From Spirochaetaceae bacterium (lineage in GTDB: Bacteria > Spirochaetota > Spirochaetia > Treponematales > Breznakiellaceae): a stretch of DNA of 5,275 nt. The position numbers and the translations under genes are program-made. Below, in pieces: positions 1-5,194 of the stretch. Under the pieces are notes generated by a model that saw only the letters and a list, made by a program, of their open reading frames with translations, did not search any database and was not told where the DNA came from. Position 1 is the first letter of the stretch; each line of letters starts with the position of its first letter. The DNA is taken from contig JAIRMY010000118.1 in the NCBI GenBank assembly GCA_031258335.1, positions 1-5,275 on the forward strand. Reading direction: 5' to 3'.

Positions 1-88
1 CGGGGATGCGCCAAAATTAAAAGTAAAATTGCTGCCCTGTAGAGGCGCCCTTATCACTCTGAACGCAGTAACCGTATTCCCTTGGTGA

Positions 89-1903
89 TCATTCGTCATT
101 CGTCTTTAGCACGGCAAGGAATGCGCTTTGCGGGAGTTCGACATCGCCCACCATCTTCATGCGCTTCTTCCCTTCTTTTTGTTTTTCAAGGAGTTTTCGT
201 TTGCGGGTAACATCTCCGCCGTAACATTTCGCAAGAACATCCTTGCGTAACGCGTTGATAGTTTCCCGCGCTATAATCTGGCTGCCTATAGCGCCCTGTA
301 CGGGAATCTTGAACTGTTGGCGCGGGATTTCACCGCACAGGCGCTCGCAAACCGTCCGCGCCCGCTCGTAGGCCTTGTCTTTGAATACAAGCTGAGAAAG
401 CGCGTCAACCGCTTTTCCGTTGAGCAGTATATCGAGTTTTGCAAGGCTCGTTTCCTTGTAGCCGGTAATGTCGTAATCAAACGAGGCGTAGCCGCGGCTT
501 ATGCTTTTTAGGCGGTCGTAAAAATCAAACAAGACTTCGGCAAGCGGCATATCGTAGATCAATTCCACGCGCTTCTCGTCAAGGTATGTCATGTTTGTCT
601 GTACGCCGCGTTTTTCCATGCAGAGCGTCATTATGTTTCCGAGAAAAGACGCGGGGGTAATCACCGATGCGCGTATGTACGGTTCCTCCGCGCTGTCAAT
701 GCGGCTTTCGTCGGGGTAGTCTGACGGATTATCTATCATCAATTCCCCGCCGTCTTTTAGGTGGAGTTTGTACTTTACCGATGGCGCCGTAAATATTATC
801 GCCTGGTTGAATTCCCGTTCAAGGCGCTCCTGTATCACCTCAAGGTGGAGGAGTCCTAGAAATCCGCAGCGAAAACCAAAGCCCAAGGCGGCCGAAGAAT
901 CTTTTTCGTAAACAAGAGAAGCGTCGTTCAGCTTTAATTTTTCAAGGCTGGTTTTTAACTCTTCGTAATCGTTTGAGTCGACCGGGTATATAGACGAAAA
1001 CACGACAGGCTTAACCTCGCGAAAACCGGACAGCGCCTCTTTGCATGGATTTGCCGCATCCGTTACCGTGTCCCCGACACGGACATCGCTTACCGTTTTT
1101 ATGCCGGCGATTATGTAACCCACGCCGCCGGCCTTCAACTCCGTAGTCTCAGCAAGCGTTATCTTGAACTGCCCTACGCTTTCAACCTCGTACTCCGCGC
1201 CACAGGACATGAAACGTATCTTCATCCCCTTTTTCGCCGCTCCGTCAAACAGGCGGAGGTGTACTATAACGCCGCGATAGGCGTCGTAATGGCAGTCGAA
1301 TATCAGCGCTTTGAGCGGAGAAGCCGCGCTGCCCGCAGGCGGCGGAATACGCCTTACAATAGCCTCGAAAAGCTCGTCTACCCACGTCCCCTGACGGGCG
1401 GAGACGAGCAGCGCCCTGTCTGAATCAAGCCCCAAATCCTTGTCTATCTGCGCCTTTGCCGAGGGAATATCGGCGGCGGCCATGTCTATCTTGTTAATCA
1501 CGGGGACAATCTCAAGGTTGTGCTCCATCGCCAGATACAAATTGGAAAGAGTCTGCGCCTGAACGCCCTGCGTCGCGTCTACGAGGAGCAGCGCGCCCTC
1601 GCAGGAGCTAATGGCGCGCGACACCTCGTAGGTAAAATCAACGTGTCCCGGCGTGTCTACAAAGTTAAGCTCGTAGTCTTCTCCGTCCGCCGCAGTGTAC
1701 GGAATCGTTACCGCCTGACTCTTTATCGTGATGCCCCGTTCCCGTTCTATATCCATAGTGTCAAGAATCTGGTCTTTGAAATTGCGGTCCTCTATCAGAT
1801 GAGCCTTTTGAATCAGCCTGTCGGCGAGAGTCGATTTTCCGTGGTCTATATGCGCGATGATGCAAAAGTTGCGTATATGCGTGATATGCGTGATCGAATC
1901 CAT
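89..1903 (-). CDS. lepA: Elongation factor 4 (LepA), ribosome-associated translational GTPase
   Basis: LepA/EF4 is a GTPase that binds the ribosome and acts on stalled or mistranslocated complexes. The 604-aa protein has the family's normal length (E. coli about 599). The G domain is complete: P-loop AHIDHGKST (17-25), RGIT (56-59), DTPGH (83-87), NKID (137-140) and SAR (168-170, where SAK is usual). The middle carries the family signature GFRCGFLGLLHLEV. The C-terminus has the LepA-specific tail CYGGDVTRKRKLLEKQKEGK and ends PQSAFLAVLK, so this is LepA and not EF-G or TypA. The ATG at 1903 is the only sensible start: an in-frame TAG lies six codons upstream, and residues 10-13 (IRNF) match the usual LepA N-terminus. 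Residues 4-10 come from a short tandem repeat. No Shine-Dalgarno lies at normal spacing. The gene follows dus on the same strand after a palindrome-rich 220-bp spacer, so it may have its own promoter. Identity is very sure. Confidence 0.98.
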   Translation of the reverse strand: MDSITHITHIRNFCIIAHIDHGKSTLADRLIQKAHLIEDRNFKDQILDTMDIERERGITIKSQAVTIPYTAADGEDYELNFVDTPGHVDFTYEVSRAISSCEGALLLVDATQGVQAQTLSNLYLAMEHNLEIVPVINKIDMAAADIPSAKAQIDKDLGLDSDRALLVSARQGTWVDELFEAIVRRIPPPAGSAASPLKALIFDCHYDAYRGVIVHLRLFDGAAKKGMKIRFMSCGAEYEVESVGQFKITLAETTELKAGGVGYIIAGIKTVSDVRVGDTVTDAANPCKEALSGFREVKPVVFSSIYPVDSNDYEELKTSLEKLKLNDASLVYEKDSSAALGFGFRCGFLGLLHLEVIQERLEREFNQAIIFTAPSVKYKLHLKDGGELMIDNPSDYPDESRIDSAEEPYIRASVITPASFLGNIMTLCMEKRGVQTNMTYLDEKRVELIYDMPLAEVLFDFYDRLKSISRGYASFDYDITGYKETSLAKLDILLNGKAVDALSQLVFKDKAYERARTVCERLCGEIPRQQFKIPVQGAIGSQIIARETINALRKDVLAKCYGGDVTRKRKLLEKQKEGKKRMKMVGDVELPQSAFLAVLKTNDE

Positions 1904-1910
1904 GCAACTG

Positions 1911-1941
1911 AGTATACCCTAAATGAACCTCCGCAGGGCAA
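1911..1941 (-). promoter_or_regulatory. Possible lepA promoter with TATACT -10 box
   Basis: On the minus strand TATACT (1916-1911) is a 5/6 match to the bacterial -10 consensus. It lies 7 nt before the lepA ATG, so a transcript from it would start at or next to the initiation codon. The only -35-like hexamer, TTGCCC (1941-1936), is 19 nt away and lies inside a palindrome, so the -35 is weak. The alternative is that lepA is co-transcribed with dus and the box is chance. Confidence 0.3.
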
Positions 1942-1985
1942 GCCCTGCGGTATCTTTAATAAAAGTTTTATTTCAGCGGAGGTTC
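1925..1985. repeat. Nested inverted repeat (10-bp outer arms enclosing two palindromes) upstream of lepA
   Basis: Outer arms GAACCTCCGC (1925-1934) and GCGGAGGTTC (1976-1985) are perfect complements. Inside lie a perfect palindrome, CCGCAGGGC/GCCCTGCGG around AA (1931-1950), and an AT-rich one, AATAAAA/TTTTATT around a single G (1958-1972). The GC palindrome and the outer stem share CCGC at 1931-1934, so both cannot form fully. With only the outer six base pairs used, the element folds as a three-way junction. There is no U-tract after either GC hairpin on the minus strand, so it does not look like a plain terminator. It resembles a dispersed extragenic palindromic repeat or small palindromic element, but copy number cannot be judged here. 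Confidence 0.75.
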
Positions 1986-1996
1986 GTTCGTATAGA

Positions 1997-2019
1997 CAAG
2001 CCGCGTAGCGGCTTGCCGC
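1997..2019. repeat. Overlapping GC-rich palindromes (bistable hairpin)
   Basis: CAAGCCGC (1997-2004) pairs perfectly with GCGGCTTG (2008-2015) around GTA. The same GCGGC (2008-2012) also pairs with GCCGC (2015-2019) around TT. The two hairpins share an arm and exclude each other. The second has the same stem-AA/TT-stem form as the palindromes at 1931-1950 and 2104-2119, which suggests related elements. Confidence 0.65.
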
Positions 2020-2020
2020 T

Positions 2021-2048
2021 GTTCAAGTGTGCCGGTGGCACACTGAAC
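2021..2048. repeat. Imperfect inverted repeat, 12-bp stem with one bulge
   Basis: GTTCAAGTGTGCC (2021-2033) and GGCACACTGAAC (2037-2048) pair over 12 bp around a GGT loop, with one extra A in the left arm. On the plus strand a run of nine T follows 12 nt later (2061-2069), too far for a standard intrinsic terminator, and no plus-strand gene leads into it. On the minus strand that run is A9, so it is not a dus terminator either. Confidence 0.6.
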
Positions 2049-2103
2049 ACGCGGTACCTGTTTTTTTTTGATGCTACATTGTGAAAGCGATGTATTTCTT
2101 GAG

Positions 2104-2119
2104 CCGCCGCAAGCGGCGG
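2104..2119. repeat. Perfect GC palindrome just after the dus stop codon
   Basis: CCGCCGC and GCGGCGG are perfect 7-bp arms around AA. On the minus strand the hairpin starts 4 nt after the dus TAA, where a transcript-end or 3'-stabilising hairpin would sit, but CTCAAG follows it and not a U-run. Rho-independent termination is therefore unlikely. It may protect the dus mRNA 3' end or may simply belong to the local palindrome cluster. Confidence 0.6.
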
Positions 2120-2123
2120 GGTA

Positions 2124-3146
2124 TTAAACCAGAATTGGCCGAATAAAATTTTGCAACAATGAACGGTAGTCCGCGATAGTTTCCGCGTGGACAAGGCGGG
2201 TACGGAGACGCGCCGAATCGCGCATACCCTTGGTGTACGCGCAGAACACCTTGCGCATCTCAAGAGAGGCTCTCCTTTCCCCTATAGTTTTGGCAAGAAG
2301 TTCAAGCTGGCGTAACGCTGTGCTGATACGGCGGGCGTCGCTTGGTTCTTCTGTTTCTCTGCCCTCTCTACCCTCTCTGCCCAGTAGCAGGTTTTTTGCC
2401 GCGGCAAAGATGAACGGGTTGCCAAAAGCTCCGCGGGCGAACATCACGGCGGCGCAGCCGGTAGCGAGCAGCATACGTTTCGCGTCCAGGGCGGTGTACA
2501 GATCCCCTGAACCGGCGACCGGCACGGGAATTTCCGCCGCGAGTTCCGCTATGTGCCGCCAACAGCTTACGCCGCCGTAACCCTGAGACCGCGTTCTGGG
2601 GTGAAGGCTGATGAGAGCAGCACCCGCCTCTACCGCAACGCGGGCGCATTCGGCAAAGTTTATAGAGGCGGCATCCCAGCCGGAACGCATCTTGACGCTT
2701 ACCGGTATGCCGCCCAAATCCGTCCGCGCCACACACGCAACGGCTGCTATGATGCGGCTCATGTTTTTCGGGTCGCGCATTAAGGCTACCCCGGCGCCGC
2801 ACCGGGTAACTTTCGGTACGGGACATCCGGCGTTTATGTCTATCATGTCCGGTTTGTAAGGGACGAGGAGTTTAGCCGCCTGAGCCATCACCTGAGGCGA
2901 CGAGCCAAAAAGCTGTACCGCATAAACCTTTTCGTTTGCCGCCCTATGGAGCAGCGCTTCGGAACCGGAGGCGCGGCGGCAGAGAGACTCGGCGGAAACC
3001 AGCCCGGTAAAAGTAAGGTTTGCCCCCTCGTCTACGCAGATTGAGCGGAACGTGCTGTCCGTATACCCAGCCGCGGGGGCAAGGAACAGGTTGCCTTCAA
3101 GGTTCATGTTTCCTATACGCAGAGGGCGGTACAAATTTTCAGTCAT
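2124..3146 (-). CDS. dus: tRNA-dihydrouridine synthase, DusB-like
   Basis: Dus enzymes are FMN-dependent and use NADPH to reduce uridines in the tRNA D-loop to dihydrouridine. The protein follows the family in order: APAAGYTD (23-30), the FMN/TIM-barrel core, DINAGCPVPK (103-112) with the expected catalytic Cys108, GAGVALMRDP (117-126), VSVKMRSGWD (149-158), LHPRTRSQGYGG (181-192) with the usual phosphate- and base-contacting His-x-Arg-Thr-Arg, AGSGD (211-215) and GAFGNPFIF (239-247), then a helical C-terminal domain. I chose ATG 3146 (340 aa) because residues 9-11 (LRIG) align with the normal DusB N-terminus (MRIG). The frame also stays open to a GTG at 3221, but those 25 extra residues match nothing and have no ribosome site. 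Residues 256-264 are an odd (GRE)x3 insertion between barrel and helical domain, at a likely surface linker. DusB-type specificity is inferred from overall similarity; A- and C-type enzymes share these motifs. Confidence 0.93.
   Translation of the reverse strand: MTENLYRPLRIGNMNLEGNLFLAPAAGYTDSTFRSICVDEGANLTFTGLVSAESLCRRASGSEALLHRAANEKVYAVQLFGSSPQVMAQAAKLLVPYKPDMIDINAGCPVPKVTRCGAGVALMRDPKNMSRIIAAVACVARTDLGGIPVSVKMRSGWDAASINFAECARVAVEAGAALISLHPRTRSQGYGGVSCWRHIAELAAEIPVPVAGSGDLYTALDAKRMLLATGCAAVMFARGAFGNPFIFAAAKNLLLGREGREGRETEEPSDARRISTALRQLELLAKTIGERRASLEMRKVFCAYTKGMRDSARLRTRLVHAETIADYRSLLQNFIRPILV
2356..2382 (-). repeat. In-frame 9-bp tandem repeat, three copies, inside dus
   Basis: Three consecutive 9-nt units, read on the plus strand as TCTCTGCCC, TCTCTACCC and TCTCTGCCC, differ at one base. 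On the coding strand they give Gly-Arg-Glu three times. As the unit is a multiple of three, gain or loss of copies would not break the frame. Confidence 0.8.
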
Positions 3147-3169
3147 TTCTTGTACGGTCTTTCGGCATA

Positions 3170-3197
3170 ACCATAACTGAAAAACTAATTTTGTAAA
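3170..3197 (-). promoter_or_regulatory. Possible sigma-70 promoter for dus
   Basis: On the minus strand TTTACA (3197-3192; 5/6 match to TTGACA) is followed after 16 nt by TATGGT (3175-3170; 4/6 match to TATAAT). The predicted start near 3163 lies about 17 nt before the chosen dus ATG at 3146, which fits that start better than the upstream GTG. The surrounding AT-rich stretch also fits, but chance matches of this quality are common. Confidence 0.35.
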
Positions 3198-3239
3198 ATC
3201 CCTGTCGATGAGCCTCCACACGGCAAAACGCGCGGTATC

Positions 3240-3782
3240 TCAAGCGTTGTACTGGTTTGAACGGAGGCACATTGTACAAGCCCCGCCTTCCACACCCCAG
3301 CGCTCAGCCGCCGCTGCAAAATAGACTTCCGAATTCAGGAACATCGGGAGCAGGAAGCTGCCGTAGCGTAAAGTCTCGTAGACAGCGTATGCCATGACCA
3401 ATGCGCCGGCTTTCTGATAATTTCTACGGCTGGCTATCACTTCCGCAATCATGGCGGCAATCGCGCAGCCCAGAACGCCAAACATATTGTTGCTTGTAAG
3501 GGTGAAAAAAGCCATAGCCAGCCCCGCAATTAGAAACACTCCGGTCTTGCGCGCCTTGACCGCCATAAGCATGAATACGGATCCAGAAAAAAGATTAGAC
3601 ATAATGCTGAAAAGAAACACGCCAATGACAGGAACCATTCCTATTGTTACGCCGAGTATCGTATAGATGACAAGGTAGACGGCAGTAAATATGCCGATAC
3701 TGATGACATCTTTCGAACCAAGTCGATTGCCTTTCTTAGTTGGAGATGTTTTCCTAGCCGGTGTGATATTTTGCTTATCCAT
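3240..3782 (-). CDS. ECF transporter S component, Trep_Strep/MptD-like, probably truncated at the C-terminus
   Basis: S components are small membrane proteins that bind a vitamin or similar micronutrient and dock on the shared EcfT/EcfA module. After a basic N-terminus the protein has the family-like KDVISIGIFTAVYLVIY and five hydrophobic segments at roughly 27-48, 50-75, 81-98, 100-117 and 126-148. The stretch LPMFLNSEVYFAAAAERWGVEG (145-166) resembles the late loop of Trep_Strep proteins, where a sixth helix normally follows. Here a non-hydrophobic tail, GGACTMCLRSNQYNA, ends the protein at 180 aa; about 200 is usual. None of the three minus-strand frames after 3240 restores a helix, so the true 3' end appears deleted. 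ATG 3782 lies 3 nt after the ecfT stop, with GGAG 11 nt upstream, so translation is coupled or nearly so. The substrate is not known. Without a last helix and an ATPase the gene may not be functional. Confidence 0.8.
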   Translation of the reverse strand: MDKQNITPARKTSPTKKGNRLGSKDVISIGIFTAVYLVIYTILGVTIGMVPVIGVFLFSIMSNLFSGSVFMLMAVKARKTGVFLIAGLAMAFFTLTSNNMFGVLGCAIAAMIAEVIASRRNYQKAGALVMAYAVYETLRYGSFLLPMFLNSEVYFAAAAERWGVEGGACTMCLRSNQYNA

Positions 3783-3785
3783 ATT

Positions 3786-4334
3786 TTATATTTCTCCGTA
3801 TTGCAAATAAACTGTCAGCGCGACAACAACAGCAGTCATCGAAAGAGCTGCTATGTCAACACATCTAATACGCAAGACGCGCAACTGCGTCTTGCGTTTG
3901 CCATTATCTAGTCCGCGTAGCATTGCTGACGCCGCGAGTTCATCGGAAACTTTGAGGCTGCGCATCAATATCGGTACTAACAAGTATTCTATCGTGCGTA
4001 CCGGATGGCGAATAAAACTTCCGAGAGTAACTGGAATGTTCCGCACACGCAGGCTGTCTTTTAGGCATTTGAAGTCCTCTTGAATTGATGGTATATAACG
4101 CGCTGAAACGGCAACCGGAATTATCACAAGCTGTGGAACACGCATCGTTTCAAGCGCGACAATGCGTTCGGTGACGCTGGTGGTTTTTCTCAGAAAGCCG
4201 CCGAGCATGATTATGAACAGATTCACCAGCCACACCACAAAAAAAGTAGTGGCGCTTCCTGACAATACACTCACAAACACATACACATTCGAAGCGTGAT
4301 TTTTTGCGTTGTATATCGCGCATGGAACCCCCAA
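3786..4334 (-). pseudogene. ecfT: EcfT/CbiQ-type energy-coupling transmembrane protein, 5'-truncated
   Basis: EcfT is the membrane scaffold that links the S component to the ATPases. The segment from TTSVTERIVALE (51-62) onward is clearly this family: VSARYIPSIQEDF (76-88), the first coupling helix ending RVRN (96-99), HPVRTIEYLLVPILMRSLKVSDELA (110-134), the second coupling motif LRGLD (139-143) and a last membrane helix (about 158-177). The usual Ala-Arg-Gly coupling motifs read Val-Arg-Asn and Leu-Arg-Gly here. Only about 50 residues precede TTSV where roughly 100 are expected, and the first 15 or so are receptor-gene sequence read in another frame, so the first membrane helices are missing. 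The listed start is a TTG at 4334 with no ribosome site; an in-frame TGA lies at 4349-4347. No ATPase gene is present. It could still be translated by coupling from the receptor reading frame, but it is more likely a remnant. Confidence 0.78.
3794..3797 (-). promoter_or_regulatory. Ribosome binding site (GGAG) for the S-component gene
   Basis: GGAG lies within the last codons of ecfT, 11 nt before the ATG at 3782. It supports that start and points to a joint transcript with ecfT. It is one of the few clear Shine-Dalgarno sites in the window. Confidence 0.6.
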
Positions 4335-4777
4335 ATCATACTGGATTCAATTGTCTTTTGAGCATTCTCATTATCGAGCGCCGAATAAAACTCATCTTTG
4401 CAGAGTATGTTTGGGCCAAAGCTCAATCCAAAGGGGGTATGCAACATGATGGAAGCGGAAAGGCTTTGTTCAGGTACCAGTGGGACATAGTTGTGCTCAT
4501 AATCTCCCTCTGTAAAGACCGCGTTTACAAAACCATAGTCAAGATCCAGTTCCACATATTTAATCGGCGTTAAATTTATGCCGATGTTGGTTCCCCGCCG
4601 GTCAATCGGATCCAGATTTTCGGTAACAGATGTCAATGGCGGAATGAAATATGACATGATTTCATTATCAATTCTCATGTAATACACATTCGAGTCGAAT
4701 TTTGCCAATCCTTTGAAGTTTAGTCCTATGCCTCCTTCAACAGTCCAGCCTTTTTCCGGTTCAATACCGGTATTCAT
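4271..4777 (-). pseudogene. TonB-dependent receptor, C-terminal barrel fragment (frameshifted, 3'-truncated)
   Basis: These receptors import metal chelates or vitamins across the outer membrane using TonB energy. The fragment opens with NTGIEPEKGW, the highly typical barrel segment (usually N-x-x-L-K-P-E-x-x-x), then alternating strands such as KFDSNVYYMRIDNEIMSYF and VELDLDYGFVNAVF and a late strand, SLSASIMLHTPFGLSFGPN. It stops at ARYTTQKITLRMCMCL. The final strands and the terminal aromatic residue that Bam recognises are absent, so about 50 residues have been lost. The apparent ATG at 4777 is an internal Met and not a real start. The fragment continues the N-terminal piece in a frame shifted by +1, and the two overlap by 17 nt. 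Its 3' end overlaps the ecfT fragment by 64 nt. Family assignment is firm; the substrate is unknown, though ECF neighbours suggest a vitamin or metal complex. Confidence 0.82.
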
Positions 4778-4981
4778 CGTAATAGGCGCTACCGGAAGCG
4801 CCCGTTGCTACCGGCGCGAGTTCGAGGTAGGGAGGGTCGGGGATTACTACCCATGCCACATCGGCATTTTGAGTTGGGTCATTCTCAAATTGTTTTTTTG
4901 ATAACCCGGAAGCGCTTGAGGTTAAAGAATTTCCAAAGGCAAAACCGACATTCGCATTGAGGCTCATAACATCGTTGATAT

Positions 4982-5020
4982 CCCAAATCCCCCGCAATTC
5001 CCCGTTCCCCGTACGGCCCC
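4982..5020 (-). other. Predicted G-quadruplex motif inside the receptor gene
   Basis: The plus strand has five C-runs of 3-5 bases (5017-5020, 5007-5010, 5000-5003, 4989-4993, 4982-4984) with spacers of 6, 3, 6 and 4 nt. The minus, coding strand therefore meets the usual G3+N1-7 quadruplex pattern with one spare tract. It covers the point where plug sequence meets barrel sequence. Folding is predicted from the pattern only. Confidence 0.6.
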
Positions 5021-5179
5021 TGGACAATCGTATACCCGGCACATTTTCCAGTACATCTACCACCGTTGACGCGCCGGACTCGGCTATGTCCTCGGCGGTA
5101 ATCACGGTAACCTGACCTGAAACCTTTGCCACTTCCTCACGGGTCCTGCCTGCGGTAACGACAAAATCCAGGGCGTCAT

Positions 5180-5194
5180 CCCCCCCCCCCCCCC
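5180..5194 (-). repeat. Homopolymeric tract of 15 G (coding strand) near the receptor 5' end
   Basis: Fifteen consecutive C on the plus strand are G15 in the sense of the receptor gene, just before its DDALDFVV segment. Tracts this long slip during replication. At 15 G the ATG at 5259 reads 27 codons and stops at a TGA right after the tract. At 14 or 17 G the same ATG would run into the plug frame. Homopolymer miscounting in sequencing is possible. Confidence 0.85.

Noticed and set aside
2..88. A plus-strand frame open from the left edge to TGA at 86-88, abutting the lepA stop, possibly the end of a convergent gene
   Set aside because: Only 28 residues are visible and they match no family I recognise. 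A minus-strand GTG frame in the same stretch is equally open, so neither can be supported.
1520..2008. Long plus-strand open frame (162 codons) opposite the start of lepA
   Set aside because: It is the antisense shadow of the conserved LepA G domain, and its last part runs through the palindromes.
2021..2069. Plus-strand intrinsic terminator (stem-loop followed by T9)
   Set aside because: Twelve bases separate stem and T-run, and no plus-strand gene enters the region.
1925..2119. CRISPR array
   Set aside because: The palindromes differ in sequence and spacing; there are no identical direct repeats with regular spacers and no cas genes.
2368..2826. 152-codon minus-strand frame inside dus
   Set aside because: It lies wholly within dus in another frame; its Arg/Gly/Cys-rich composition is typical of an out-of-frame shadow in GC-rich coding sequence.
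3147..3221. N-terminal extension of dus from a GTG at 3221
   Set aside because: The 25 extra residues have no Dus similarity, the GTG has no ribosome site, and a promoter candidate lies within the extension.
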